DNA of 64,000 nucleotides from Nostoc sphaeroides (GCF_003443655.1 NZ_CP031941.1:3966501-4030500), one strand, 5' to 3'. Positions 45,980 through 55,356 are shown, counted from the stretch's first letter. Made by a program: numbers and translations. Notes: generated by a model not told the origin, from the sequence alone.

Positions 45980-47077
45980 ATGGCTGAATCATACTTACTG
46001 GACAAACTAAAATCCGTTGAACAAACTTTTAATGAATTAACACGTCGTCTTGGCGACCCCGATACCGCTAGCAATCCTGATGAGTATCAAGAAATTGCTA
46101 AGTCTCGTTCTTCTTTGGAAGAGGTAGTTAATACTTATGAAATTTGGAAAACAGCCCAAGAAGACTTAATCGGAGCGCGTCAGGTTTACAAAGAATCTGC
46201 AAGTGATCCAGAGTTGCAAGAAATGGCATCACTGGAAGTCAAAGAACTTGAAGAAAAAATAGAACATTTAGAGTCTCGCTTGAAAGTTTTACTGCTACCA
46301 CGCGACCCCAATGATGAAAAGAATATCATGTTGGAAATTCGCGCTGGTACTGGTGGCGATGAAGCAAGTATTTGGGCTGGCGATTTGATGCAGATGTACA
46401 CCCGCTATGCCCAGACTCAAGGTTGGAAAGTTTCTCTAGTGAGCGAATCTCGCGGAGAAATGGGCGGCTGGAAAGAGGTCATTCTTGAAATTAAAGGTAA
46501 TGACGTTTACAGCCAGTTAAAATTTGAAGCTGGAGTGCATCGTGTGCAGCGCGTACCGGCAACTGAATCTGGGGGACGGGTTCATACTTCCACAGCTACC
46601 GTGGCAATTATGCCAGAGGTGGATGATGTGGAAATTCATATTGACCCGAAAGATATTGAAATGACTACAGCCCGTTCTGGTGGTGCTGGTGGACAAAACG
46701 TCAACAAGGTGGAAACAGCCGTTGACTTGATGCACAAACCGACGGGAATACGCATTTTCTGTACAGAAGAACGCAGCCAGTTGCAAAACAAAGAACGGGC
46801 GATGCAAATTCTGCGGGCGAAGTTGTATGACATCAAGTTAAGCGAACAACAAGCAGAAGTAACTTCCATGCGCCGATCGCAGGTTGGTACTGGATCGCGA
46901 TCGGAAAAAATTCGCACCTATAATTATAAAGATAACCGCGCTACCGATCATCGGTTAGGTCAGAATTATTCTCTTACCCCTGTTTTGGATGGTGATTTAG
47001 AGACGCTTATCCAATCTTGTATATCTCTAGACCAACAGGAACGGCTGGCGGAATTAGCGACTTCTGCCGCTAACTAA
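45980..47077 (+). CDS. prfA: Peptide chain release factor 1
   Basis: A 365-residue class-I release factor. GGQ motif at 237-239 ([18 protein letters not shown]) triggers peptide release. The stop-codon recognition tripeptide is PAT (RVPATES, about 193-195), as in RF1, which reads UAA and UAG; RF2 would have SPF. The coiled N-terminal domain (residues 1-105) and C-terminal part are complete. Last gene of the ribosomal run. Confidence 0.98.
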   Translation: MAESYLLDKLKSVEQTFNELTRRLGDPDTASNPDEYQEIAKSRSSLEEVVNTYEIWKTAQEDLIGARQVYKESASDPELQEMASLEVKELEEKIEHLESRLKVLLLPRDPNDEKNIMLEIRAGTGGDEASIWAGDLMQMYTRYAQTQGWKVSLVSESRGEMGGWKEVILEIKGNDVYSQLKFEAGVHRVQRVPATESGGRVHTSTATVAIMPEVDDVEIHIDPKDIEMTTARSGGAGGQNVNKVETAVDLMHKPTGIRIFCTEERSQLQNKERAMQILRAKLYDIKLSEQQAEVTSMRRSQVGTGSRSEKIRTYNYKDNRATDHRLGQNYSLTPVLDGDLETLIQSCISLDQQERLAELATSAAN

Positions 47078-47120
47078 TACCAATTCAATCAATGATTGCA
47101 ACACATCTTTGGTTGGATAA

Positions 47121-47140
47121 AGACGCGATGAATCGCGTCT
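47121..47140. repeat. Dispersed 20-bp palindrome (one mismatch)
   Basis: AGACGCGATGAATCGCGTCT downstream of prfA in a convergent gap. It differs from the consensus by one central base. Confidence 0.92.
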
Positions 47141-47165
47141 CTACAAATGGTCATAATTTTTGTTG

Positions 47166-47612
47166 TTAAATATCCTGTAAAACCACTTGGTGTACTGTTG
47201 CTTTTAACACACATAGGTGGTTTTCTAATATCGCGTGGAGTGCATCTTCTATTTCACTGGAATAATGGTAATAGGCAAATTCGTACTTCATAACGTAATT
47301 TAACTTCGCCCATTCCTTTAGAGTTTGACAGGTATAAATTAGCTTTTGGGCTTCTTCTTGCCAACGTGCAAAAATCCGGTAGCTAAAAAAGCTGCTGCAT
47401 ATATTGCCTTTTGCATCCCAGTAGGAAATACACACTTGATGCTTCAGACGGTGGATTTTTTTGATTTGCTTAACATCATGACCTTTGGCTTTCAGAGCTT
47501 CTTTTACCTCAGCGTGTGAAAGTTGCCACTGTTCTGGTTTAATTTTATTAGTGGCTATAAGATTTCGACCCTTGCGGCGATATTGATTAGTTTTGCGTGG
47601 CTTGCCAAACAT
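47166..47612 (-). CDS. Hypothetical protein
   Basis: A 148-residue protein with a very basic N-terminus (GKPRKTNQYRRKGRNLIATNK) and an aromatic-rich middle (YWDAKGNICSSFFSYRIFARWQEEAQKLIYTC). It contains five cysteines without a zinc pattern. I recognise no family. Divergent from the HTH gene at 47806 with an AT-rich 190-bp gap, so the two may share a control region. Confidence 0.6.
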   Translation of the reverse strand: MFGKPRKTNQYRRKGRNLIATNKIKPEQWQLSHAEVKEALKAKGHDVKQIKKIHRLKHQVCISYWDAKGNICSSFFSYRIFARWQEEAQKLIYTCQTLKEWAKLNYVMKYEFAYYHYSSEIEDALHAILENHLCVLKATVHQVVLQDI

Positions 47613-47805
47613 GATGCACCCTTTATATTGTCGGCATTACTACCGATAACGTGATTGAAATTTTTATGTCAATATTGCAATTTTCATTGCATGATTACAA
47701 TAATCATTTTAAATTACCATTAACAATGAAGCTTGTCAATTTAAAACTTAACTTTTAGGATTTCATCACTAAACTTGTAAATACAGTTGGCTAGCTATAT
47801 AAGCA

Positions 47806-48168
47806 GTGAACATCGAAAGCAGAGAAAAACTGATTGAAATCATCAAGCTAGCTCGTGGTTCAATGAGCCAGCGAGCGTTTGGCAAGCTTTTGGGAGTTTC
47901 TGCTACTGCTGTTCAGTTGTGGGAAAAGGGTGTGAATGTGCCAGATACGGAATATTTAGCAAAAATCGCAGCGAGAGCGGGTTACACACTCCAGGAGTTA
48001 CTTAGCTGTCTGGATGGCAAGCCAATTGCAGAAACTTCCGATTTGAGTCTGATTCTGAGACAAATCCAGCACATGCCTCTGGCACAAGTGGCTCAAATTG
48101 TCCAAGCTGCGGCAGATAGATTGGCGGCTGTGGCTGAAGCATCTGGAGATGAAGCAAAAGCAAGTTGA
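47806..48168 (+). CDS. XRE-family HTH transcriptional regulator
   Basis: A 120-residue protein. The HTH lies at about residues 10-65: IKLARGSMSQRAFGKLLGVSATAVQLWEKGVNVPDTEYLAKIAARAGYTLQEL. The C-terminal part (SLILRQIQHMPLAQVAQIVQAAADRLAAVAEA) is helical and probably dimerises. GTG start. Similar small regulators are common in Nostoc; target unknown. Confidence 0.85.
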   Translation: MNIESREKLIEIIKLARGSMSQRAFGKLLGVSATAVQLWEKGVNVPDTEYLAKIAARAGYTLQELLSCLDGKPIAETSDLSLILRQIQHMPLAQVAQIVQAAADRLAAVAEASGDEAKAS

Positions 48169-48180
48169 ATATTAAAATAA

Positions 48181-48269
48181 TTCGTACCTCGGCTTCTCTA
48201 CGAGACGCTACGCGAACGCTCGGCAACCTAATTCGTAATTCGTAATAAAGTTTTTTAAGGGCGATTTAG
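48181..48269. repeat. Dispersed repeat fragment
   Basis: CTCTACGAGACGCTACGCGA and AATTCGTAATTCGTAAT are dispersed repeats common in Nostoc-type genomes; related pieces occur at 22231 and 57957. No gene. Confidence 0.6.
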
Positions 48270-48418
48270 GGGACTTCCAAATAAAACAATATCCCAAAAC
48301 TAACGCAAAAATTCTCTCTCTATCTTCTCCCTCTGTGTTCTCTGTGTCTCTGTGGTAGCCTGCGGCAAGCCGATGCAGCGTCTACGTTTATTTGGATAAT
48401 TTATTTCTTGGAAGTCCC
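48270..48418. mobile_element. MITE-like element with 11-bp terminal inverted repeats
   Basis: Ends GGGACTTCCAA (48270-48280) and TTGGAAGTCCC (48408-48418) are perfectly inverted, and the pairing extends inwards (ATAAA/TTTAT) with a 2-base offset. The 149-bp element encodes nothing; its centre has the TCTGTGTTCTCTGTGTCTCT motif seen inverted in the element at 57256. Confidence 0.75.
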
Positions 48419-48474
48419 TAGCATAAAATTGGCTCAAACTAGCTCGTGGTTTCTTGCTATCAAGATTCAACTCT

Positions 48475-48933
48475 ATGGACAAACCTTTTTTGTATGACCA
48501 AGATTTCTATGGCTGGACACAGCAGCAGGCTAAAGCCTTAGAGCAGAGGCTAGTTATGGAACTAGACTGGCAACACCTGCAAGAGGAAATTCAAGCTTTG
48601 GGGAGACAGGAATATCGGGAACTCGTAAGTCGTCTGAGTGTATTACTTGGTCATCTCTTGAAGTGGGAGTATCAACCCGAACAACGCTCTCGCAGTTGGT
48701 TTTTAACAATTCGAGAACAGCGCCGCGCCATTCATAGACATTTGCGACAGAACCCTAGCTTAAAGTCTCGAATAGAAGAAGCTTTGTTAGATGGCTTTGA
48801 AGCGGGAGTTGATTTGGCGCTACGAGAAACTAACTTACCATTACGAACTTTTCCAGAGCATTGCCCGTATTTATTTGATGATGCGATCGCAGACAATTTT
48901 CTATGCGATACTCGTCAAGACTGGGAAGGATAA
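48475..48933 (+). CDS. DUF29 family protein
   Basis: A 152-residue protein: LYDQDFYGWTQQQAKALEQR, LDWQHLQEEIQALGRQEYRELVSRLSVLLGHLLKWEYQPEQRSRSWFLTIREQRRAI, LPLRTFPEHCPYLFDDAI. This matches the all-helical DUF29 family, common in cyanobacteria, function unknown. ATG 48475 is preferred over a TTG 21 bp upstream. A second DUF29 gene lies at 57405. Confidence 0.9.
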   Translation: MDKPFLYDQDFYGWTQQQAKALEQRLVMELDWQHLQEEIQALGRQEYRELVSRLSVLLGHLLKWEYQPEQRSRSWFLTIREQRRAIHRHLRQNPSLKSRIEEALLDGFEAGVDLALRETNLPLRTFPEHCPYLFDDAIADNFLCDTRQDWEG

Positions 48934-49041
48934 TTACTACAATTTTTCTGGATTATAAGTTTTTAGTTTAATACAGAATCGACTATTGAGCCTTGTCAGT
49001 TCGCCACACATAACCGTTCAAAGCCACTGTTAGAATTAGTT

Positions 49042-49752
49042 ATGCTCAGAAAAATTGATAAGAATATTTGGATCGCCGAGCAACCGTTAAAGTATTTTGG
49101 ATTGAGTGTCGGTACAAGAATGACAGTAATTCGTTTCAATAATGGTGAATTAGCTGTTATCTCTCCGATCCAAGTTGATGACGAAACTACTAAGCAACTC
49201 AATCAGCTTGGAAATGTTAAGTATATTATTGCCCCAAATCTTTTTCACTATCTGTTCTTATCTAACTTTAAGGCTCTCTATCCTCAAGCAAAGGTCTATG
49301 CTGTATCGGCATTAAAGGCTAAAAGACCTGAGATATCTATTGATCAAGCATTAGAGGATAATGGCGAAAATCTTTTAGGCGAACTTGAATGTTTATTATT
49401 TGAAGGGTTCAAAACCTTTCTTCCAAGTGGAGCATTACCTTTAAATGAGTATATTTTTTTTCATGCTGAAAGTCAAACTTTGGTTTTGACAGACACAGCT
49501 TTTTACTTTGATGAAAGTTTCCCAATGACAACAAAATTAGTATCCAAAATAATCGGAGGGTACAAGAAACTTAGACCATCATTGTTAGAACAGTTGGCTA
49601 CTCAAGAAAAGGAGAAGGTTAAACAATCAGTTCAAAAGGTACTGCGATGGGACTTTAGAAGAGTTATTGTGGCTCATGGCAGCATTGTAGAGCATGATGC
49701 GAAGAAGCAGTTTAAAGAAGGGTACGAGTGGTTTTTAGGGGAATCTCTTTAA
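49042..49752 (+). CDS. DUF4336 family protein (metallo-beta-lactamase-like fold)
   Basis: A 236-residue protein: MLRKIDKNIWIAEQPLKYFGLSVGTRMTVIRFNNGELAVISPIQVDDETTKQLNQLGNVKYIIAPNLFHYLFLSNFKALYPQAKVY. This resembles DUF4336, related to metallo-beta-lactamases but without the full HxHxDH zinc motif (here only NLFHYLFL). A late WDFRRVIVAHGSIVEHDAK segment is conserved-looking. Catalytic activity is doubtful. Confidence 0.8.
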   Translation: MLRKIDKNIWIAEQPLKYFGLSVGTRMTVIRFNNGELAVISPIQVDDETTKQLNQLGNVKYIIAPNLFHYLFLSNFKALYPQAKVYAVSALKAKRPEISIDQALEDNGENLLGELECLLFEGFKTFLPSGALPLNEYIFFHAESQTLVLTDTAFYFDESFPMTTKLVSKIIGGYKKLRPSLLEQLATQEKEKVKQSVQKVLRWDFRRVIVAHGSIVEHDAKKQFKEGYEWFLGESL

Positions 49753-49900
49753 AAGCACGCACCACCGCAGTTTTGAGGGAGATAGTTTCAGCACAAGGTA
49801 GCCTCACATAGATTTGGTATTAGACCAAATAGAACTACTGGCAGTTAAGCAATAAATGGTTTTAAAATGGTGCAATCTTAAAATATTTAGGGGTGCAGCT

Positions 49901-50398
49901 ATGTCGCTACGCAATGAGCCTTTAGATTGGCAGCTTGAAACGAATAATCCTTATATACCAGTTTATCATCAAGGGAATTTGGTGGGATTTTTTAAACCAG
50001 AATATGCCAGTGAAATTATTAAAGTTTTAAATGAAGAAGAAGTTTTAAAAAAAGCGCTGAAAATGGCTTGTACTGATTTAATTAAAAAAATCGGTGGCGA
50101 TACCAGAAAAGTTAATTATTTAATGGAAAAATATGTAAAAACTAGTGAGCGTCCAAAGCATGGAACTAGAGCGATCGCAGTTTTACTTCAGGATAGGCAA
50201 AAAGAGCTTGATTTGAGTAACCAGGAGTTTGCTAAATTCTGCGATACCTTTAAATTATCCCCTACGGAACTGAATAATATTTATGCTGGAGAAGCATTTG
50301 ATGATAGTTTGTTAGCGCCCTTATCACGTATATTAGGGATGGCAAAAGAGCAATTGCTGAAAGTGCGAGATGGTTCTGAAGAACAAAGTAACACATGA
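49901..50398 (+). CDS. Uncharacterised protein with HTH-like C-terminus
   Basis: A 165-residue protein from ATG 49901 (a frame from 49856 adds 15 residues without conservation). The C-terminal part LDLSNQEFAKFCDTFKLSPTELNNIYAGEAFDDSLLAPLSRILGM has the spacing of an XRE-type HTH, but the turn is degenerate. The N-terminal part (PYIPVYHQGNLVGFFKPEYASEIIKVLNE) is unfamiliar. It may regulate or be the partner of the following Rpn gene 34 bp downstream (inference). Confidence 0.6.
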   Translation: MSLRNEPLDWQLETNNPYIPVYHQGNLVGFFKPEYASEIIKVLNEEEVLKKALKMACTDLIKKIGGDTRKVNYLMEKYVKTSERPKHGTRAIAVLLQDRQKELDLSNQEFAKFCDTFKLSPTELNNIYAGEAFDDSLLAPLSRILGMAKEQLLKVRDGSEEQSNT

Positions 50399-50432
50399 AT
50401 AGCAAATCAAAATTTTCAGTTGATATAAAATT

Positions 50433-51263
50433 GTGAAAACAGACATCATCTTTTATCGGCTGTTTCAAGAATTCCCTGATATCTTTTTTGAACTTATTGG
50501 GAATCCTCCAGAATCAGCTAGTCTTTATCAATTTTCATCAGTTGAAATCAAACAAACAGCCTTCAGAATCGATGGTGTGTTTCTACCGACACAAGGAAGT
50601 GAGAACCCGATTTACTTTGTTGAAGTGCAATTTCAAGCTGATGGGGAAATTTATTCACGGCTAATTGCAGAAATATGTTTATACCTCCGTCAGAATCAAC
50701 CGTTAAATGATTGGGGTGCTGTGGTTTTATACCCAAACAGGAATGTAGATACAGGCAATATTAAACATTACCGTGAGTTTTTCACAAGTGGGCGCGTCAG
50801 GCGCATTTATTTGGATGAATTAGGTGACGCTGCATCGCTTCCAATTGGCATTGCAACTGCTAAATTAGTAATTGCAACCGATGATATAGCGATCGCACAA
50901 GCAAAGGAGTTGATAGACAGAACCAAGTCAGAGATAAACTCACCACCAAAACAGCAGCAATTATTACAATTTATAGAAACTATTTTGGCTTACAAATTTC
51001 CCACAATGAGTAGGGAGGAGATGGAGGAAATGTTTGGCTTAAGCGAGTTAAAGCAAACCAGATTTTATCAGGAAGCCTTTCAGGAAGGTGTTGAACAAGG
51101 TAAGGTTCAAGGCATTGAACAAGGTAGGGTTCAAGGCATTGAGCAAGGTAAACTCAAAGCAGTACCAGCAATGTTAGCAGCCGGGTTGACTGTAGAACAA
51201 GTAGCACAGGCGCTAGATTTGAGTGTCGAAGAAGTCAGACAAGTAGCACAAAGTCAACCTTGA
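50433..51263 (+). CDS. Rpn family / DUF2887 PD-(D/E)xK nuclease-like protein
   Basis: A 276-residue protein: MKTDIIFYRLFQEFPDIFFELIG, FRIDGVFLPTQGSENPIYFVEVQFQADGEIYSRLIAEICLYLR. The D...ExQ core is the PD-(D/E)xK site of the Rpn (recombination-promoting nuclease) and DUF2887 group. A tail with repeated GxxQGIEQGxVQGIEQG (about 214-240) is typical of the family and expands easily. GTG start. Often annotated as transposase-related, but no transposon ends are seen here. Confidence 0.88.
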   Translation: MKTDIIFYRLFQEFPDIFFELIGNPPESASLYQFSSVEIKQTAFRIDGVFLPTQGSENPIYFVEVQFQADGEIYSRLIAEICLYLRQNQPLNDWGAVVLYPNRNVDTGNIKHYREFFTSGRVRRIYLDELGDAASLPIGIATAKLVIATDDIAIAQAKELIDRTKSEINSPPKQQQLLQFIETILAYKFPTMSREEMEEMFGLSELKQTRFYQEAFQEGVEQGKVQGIEQGRVQGIEQGKLKAVPAMLAAGLTVEQVAQALDLSVEEVRQVAQSQP

Positions 51264-51418
51264 GATAGATGTGGTAAATTTTATCCGTGGCTCAAGCCAA
51301 ATTTGGTTTGCGGCTTCCAAACTTGATCACGACGAATTTATAGTTAATTTTTGTTAATATTAGAGGCGGTGTTAGTACTTCGTCCTCAACCACCCACTCC
51401 CTACCTGAGAGAAACTTA

Positions 51419-53104
51419 ATGCTGCGACTAGAACATATAAGTAAAATTTATCCCACAGGCGAAGTTCTCAAAGATATCAACTGGGAAGTTAAACCAGGCG
51501 ATCGCATTGGCTTAGTCGGTGTCAACGGTGCCGGAAAATCCACCCAACTCAAAATCATCTCTGGGGAAATGGAACCCACCGCCGGCGAAATCATTCGCCC
51601 TAATAGCTTACATATAGCCTACCTCAACCAAGAGTTTGAAGTAGACCCCACCCGCACCGTTAGAGAAGAATTTTGGACTGTCTTCCAAGAAGCCAACGAA
51701 GTACAGTTATCTCTGGCGCATATACCACAAGAGATGGAAACGGCTAGCCCAGAGGAACTGGATCGGCTGATAGATAAGTTGGATCGGTTGCAACGTAAAT
51801 TTGAAGCCTTGGATGGCTACAACTTAGATGCACGCATCGGGAAAATTTTACCAGAGATGGGGTTTGGGCTAGAAGATGGCGATCGCCTCGTCAGTGCCTT
51901 CAGTGGTGGTTGGCAAATGCGGATGAGTTTAGGTAAAATTTTGCTGCAAAAACCCGACTTGTTGCTGCTGGATGAACCGACTAATCACCTAGATTTAGAA
52001 ACCATAGAGTGGTTGGAAAATTACCTCCGAGGGCTGATTACGCCGATGGTAATAGTCTCCCATGACCGTGAGTTCCTTGACCGCCTCTGCAACCAAATTG
52101 TGGAAACGGAACGTGGCGTTTCTAGTACCTATCTTGGTAACTACTCGGCATATTTAGAACAAAAAGCCGAAAGTCAATCAGCACAACTTAGCGCTTACGA
52201 ACGTCAGCAAAAAGAATTAGAGAAACAGCAAACCTTTGTTGATAGATTTCGCGCCAGTGCTACCCGCAGTACCCAGGCAAAAAGCCGGGAAAAGCAACTC
52301 GACAAAATCGAGCGCATTGAAGCACCTATTGCTGGGGTAAGAACTCTACACTTCCGTTTTCCCCCCGCACCCCGCAGTGGACGCGAGGTAGTGGAAATTA
52401 AAGATTTAACTCATCTTTATGGTGAGAAAATCCTGTTTTTATCTGCAAATCTCCTAATTGAAAGAGGCGATCGCATTGCTTTTCTTGGCCCCAACGGTGC
52501 TGGGAAATCTACCCTTCTGCGCGTCATCATGGGTATGGAACCACCCACAGAAGGTATTGTTCAATTAGGGGATCACAACGTTATTCCTGGTTACTTTGAG
52601 CAAAATCAAGCTGAAGCTTTGGACTTGAAGAAAACTGTCATGGAAACCATTCATGATGAAGTTCCAGACTGGGATAATCAAGAAGTTCGCACGCTTTTGG
52701 GACGCTTCTTATTTACTGGTGATACTGTATTTAAGGCAGTTGGGGCATTAAGTGGAGGAGAAAAAGCTCGTCTGGCGTTGGCAAAAATGCTCTTACGTCC
52801 CGCGAACTTACTAATTTTAGATGAGCCGACAAACCACCTAGATATTCCAGCGAAGGAAATGCTGGAAGAAGCTCTCAAAAATTATGACGGTACGGCAATT
52901 GTAGTTTCCCACGATCGCTACTTTATTTCTCAAGTAGCTAATAAAATCGTCGAAATCCGTGATGGTGAATTCCGCGTTTACTTAGGAGACTATCATTACT
53001 ATCTCCAGAAAATTGCCGAAGAAAAAGAACAAGCAAAGTTAGCTGCGATCGCTGCTGAAAAAGCTGCTAAAAAAGCTGCAAAAGCTTCCAGTAAAAAGAA
53101 ATAA
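51419..53104 (+). CDS. ABC-F family ATP-binding protein
   Basis: A 561-residue protein with two ABC ATPase domains and no membrane segments. Walker A motifs GVNGAGKST (about 36) and LGPNGAGKST (about 360), signatures FSGGWQMRM and LSGGEKARL, and Walker B LLLLDEPTNHLDLE and LLILDEPTNHLDIP. The linker (QSAQLSAYERQQKELEKQQTFVDRF) is the P-site tRNA interaction motif region. ABC-F proteins rescue or regulate ribosomes. A C-terminal lysine/alanine tail (AAEKAAKKAAKASSKKK) is present. Closest in style to the Uup/YheS branch; subclass not certain. Confidence 0.93.
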   Translation: MLRLEHISKIYPTGEVLKDINWEVKPGDRIGLVGVNGAGKSTQLKIISGEMEPTAGEIIRPNSLHIAYLNQEFEVDPTRTVREEFWTVFQEANEVQLSLAHIPQEMETASPEELDRLIDKLDRLQRKFEALDGYNLDARIGKILPEMGFGLEDGDRLVSAFSGGWQMRMSLGKILLQKPDLLLLDEPTNHLDLETIEWLENYLRGLITPMVIVSHDREFLDRLCNQIVETERGVSSTYLGNYSAYLEQKAESQSAQLSAYERQQKELEKQQTFVDRFRASATRSTQAKSREKQLDKIERIEAPIAGVRTLHFRFPPAPRSGREVVEIKDLTHLYGEKILFLSANLLIERGDRIAFLGPNGAGKSTLLRVIMGMEPPTEGIVQLGDHNVIPGYFEQNQAEALDLKKTVMETIHDEVPDWDNQEVRTLLGRFLFTGDTVFKAVGALSGGEKARLALAKMLLRPANLLILDEPTNHLDIPAKEMLEEALKNYDGTAIVVSHDRYFISQVANKIVEIRDGEFRVYLGDYHYYLQKIAEEKEQAKLAAIAAEKAAKKAAKASSKKK

Positions 53105-53119
53105 GAGATTGAATACGGG

Positions 53120-53151
53120 CTTAGTAGTAGTGCTAAAATGCTACTACTAAG
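53120..53151 (+). terminator. Stem-loop after the ABC-F gene
   Basis: Perfect 11-bp inverted repeat CTTAGTAGTAG/CTACTACTAAG with a 10-nt loop, 16 bp after the stop codon. No T-run follows, so termination efficiency is doubtful. Confidence 0.5.
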
Positions 53152-53196
53152 TAATTACTTGTTATTAGCGATCAACAACATTACAGAAAAATTGTT

Positions 53197-53601
53197 AAAT
53201 TTTAAAAAATAATTCAAAAAACTGTTAAGTCTTTCATAAAAGAAATTAATAAGCAAAAATTCACTTGCAGCGTGGATTAGCACTGGTATCATTCGCTTAT
53301 CAGAAAGCAAGAAAGCTTTTTGAGCAATTTTTACTTAAGTATTGCTTACTAATGTATTGTGCTAATACAAACACAGCAATTCTAAAGCTAAGTAATGTTA
53401 TACTTTAAAAGTAGCAATTGCTACTCATAAACTAATCAATAATTTAAAAATTATAGAATACACAAGATTCAACAAGCTTAAGAAAAATTTAAGAAAACTC
53501 TAAAGTAATTAATAAAAGAATTTAATAAGCATATCTCTCCTTGCGGCGTGGATTAGCAATGGTATCATTCGGGTATTACAAAAAGTAAAGGGCAATTTTA
53601 C
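53197..53601 (+). promoter_or_regulatory. Duplicated promoter region of gpmI with 11-bp periodic boxes
   Basis: Two imperfect copies, about 53200-53310 and 53472-53585, share ATAAAAGAA, AATAAGCA, CTTGC(A/G)GCGTGGATTAGC and TGGTATCATTCG; the last contains an extended -10-like TGGTATCAT. In front of each copy A/T-rich half-sites recur every 11 bp (second copy: CTTAAGAA, TTTAAGAA, TCTAAAGT). That spacing is typical of tandem OmpR/PhoB-type regulator sites. Between the copies, at 53410-53425, lies the perfect palindrome AGTAGCAATTGCTACT, which fits the NtcA consensus GTA-N8-TAC. No gene is seen in the interval. Confidence 0.55.
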
Positions 53602-53602
53602 T

Positions 53603-55201
53603 ATGACCAAAGCACCTGTTGCTCCTGTGGTGCTAGTCATTTTAGACGGATGGGGCTACTGCGAGGAAAAGCGAGGAAACGCTATTAATGCTGCTAAAAC
53701 TCCCATTGTGGACAGTTTATGGACAGCTTACCCGCATACCCTCATCCGCACATCAGGAAAAGCCGTAGGGTTGCCAGAAGGTCAAATGGGCAACTCGGAA
53801 GTAGGTCACTTGAACATTGGTGCTGGGCGAGTTGTACCGCAAGAACTGGTACGCATCTCTGATGCGGTCGAAGACGGTTCTATTGCCTTAAACCCAGCAC
53901 TCGTCAAAATTTGCCAGGAAGTTCGCTCTCGGAATGGCAAGCTGCATTTAGTAGGCCTTTGTTCTGAGGGAGGGGTACATTCGCATATTACCCATCTATT
54001 CGGGCTACTTGACTTAGCCAAAGACCAGCGAATTCCAGAAGTTTGTATTCACGCCATCACCGATGGTCGTGACACCGCCCCAACTGACGGTGTAAGAGCA
54101 ATCACAATGCTGCAAGATTATATAGACCGTACAGGCATTGGGCGCATAGTCACCCTCAGCGGTCGCTACTACGCGATGGATCGCGATCATCGCTGGGATC
54201 GGGTCAAACGCGCCTACGACGTAATGACCCAAGATGGTACAGGTGATAATCGCACGGCTGTGGAAATCTTGCAAGAATCTTACGCCGAAGGGGTAAAAGA
54301 TGAATTTATCAACCCCATCCGAATTGCACCCGGCGCAATAGAACCAGGGGATGGGGTGATATTTTTCAACTTCCGCCCCGATCGCTCCAGACAACTGACT
54401 CAAGCTTTGGTCAGTCCCACATTTAACGGTTTTGAAAGACAGCAAATCACACCACTGTCTTTTGTCACGTTTACGCAGTATGATTCAGACTTACCCGTGG
54501 CTGTAGCCTTTGAGCCTCAGAATCTCAGTAACATTCTGGGAGAAGTCATAGCCAATCACAGTCTGAATCAGTTCCGCACCGCCGAAACAGAAAAATATGC
54601 CCACGTTACCTATTTCTTTAATGGGGGCCTGGAGGAAGCTTTTGTTGGAGAAGATCGGGAACTGGTAAGCAGCCCGATGGTAGCGACTTACGATCACGCC
54701 CCAGCGATGTCAGCAGCAGCAGTTACAGATGTTGCGATCGCTGCGATTCAAAAGGGTATATATTCCCTAGTTGTGATTAACTATGCCAACCCAGACATGG
54801 TAGGGCATACTGGTCAAATTGAAGCTACCATTACAGCAGTTGAGACAGTTGATCGCTGTTTGGGACGCTTGTTAGAAAGCGTTATCAAAGCCGGCGGTAC
54901 AACAATTATTACTGCCGATCATGGCAACGCTGAGTATATGCTAGATGATGGGGGTAATCCCTGGACAGCCCATACTACTAACCCAGTCCCCTTTATATTG
55001 GTAGAAGGCGAGAAAGTCAAAATCCCTGGATATGGTACAAATGTCGAACTGCGAACCGATGGCAAGCTATCCGACATCGCTCCCACGATTCTAGAGATTT
55101 TACAGCTGCCTCAGCCACCAGAAATGACCGGGCGATCGCTGCTAAAAACAGCAGAATATGAGTTGCAACGCACTCGCACCCCCGTACAAGTGGGACTGTA
55201 A
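53603..55201 (+). CDS. gpmI: 2,3-bisphosphoglycerate-independent phosphoglycerate mutase
   Basis: A 532-residue alkaline-phosphatase-superfamily enzyme. Metal-binding Asp15 lies in VILDGWGYCE; the nucleophile Ser65 lies in QMGNSEVGH. Further sites are ITDGRDTAPTDG, RYYAMDRDHRWDR, FFNFRPDRSRQL, NYANPDMVGHTG and TADHGNAEYM. It interconverts 3- and 2-phosphoglycerate with two Mn ions. The position of carbon leaving the Calvin cycle at this step makes control of this gene interesting, and its upstream region is unusual. Confidence 0.98.
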   Translation: MTKAPVAPVVLVILDGWGYCEEKRGNAINAAKTPIVDSLWTAYPHTLIRTSGKAVGLPEGQMGNSEVGHLNIGAGRVVPQELVRISDAVEDGSIALNPALVKICQEVRSRNGKLHLVGLCSEGGVHSHITHLFGLLDLAKDQRIPEVCIHAITDGRDTAPTDGVRAITMLQDYIDRTGIGRIVTLSGRYYAMDRDHRWDRVKRAYDVMTQDGTGDNRTAVEILQESYAEGVKDEFINPIRIAPGAIEPGDGVIFFNFRPDRSRQLTQALVSPTFNGFERQQITPLSFVTFTQYDSDLPVAVAFEPQNLSNILGEVIANHSLNQFRTAETEKYAHVTYFFNGGLEEAFVGEDRELVSSPMVATYDHAPAMSAAAVTDVAIAAIQKGIYSLVVINYANPDMVGHTGQIEATITAVETVDRCLGRLLESVIKAGGTTIITADHGNAEYMLDDGGNPWTAHTTNPVPFILVEGEKVKIPGYGTNVELRTDGKLSDIAPTILEILQLPQPPEMTGRSLLKTAEYELQRTRTPVQVGL

Positions 55202-55279
55202 AACAGTTAATAGTAAGGAGTTAAGAGTTAATAGTAAAGAGTGATGAATTCAAACTTTCCTAACTCCTAACTCCTGTAC

Positions 55280-55299
55280 AGACGCGATTAATCGCGTCT
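55280..55299. repeat. Dispersed 20-bp palindrome
   Basis: AGACGCGATTAATCGCGTCT between gpmI and secG, flanked by CTCCTAA heptamers. Confidence 0.95.
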
Positions 55300-55356
55300 C
55301 TACTCCTAACTCCCAACTCCTGTTTTTTGAAAGTTTTTATAAATGAGATTCCTACC

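Noticed and set aside
50433..51263. Mobile element based on common transposase annotation of this family
   Set aside because: No terminal inverted repeats, no target duplication and the protein is nuclease-like; kept as a single CDS.
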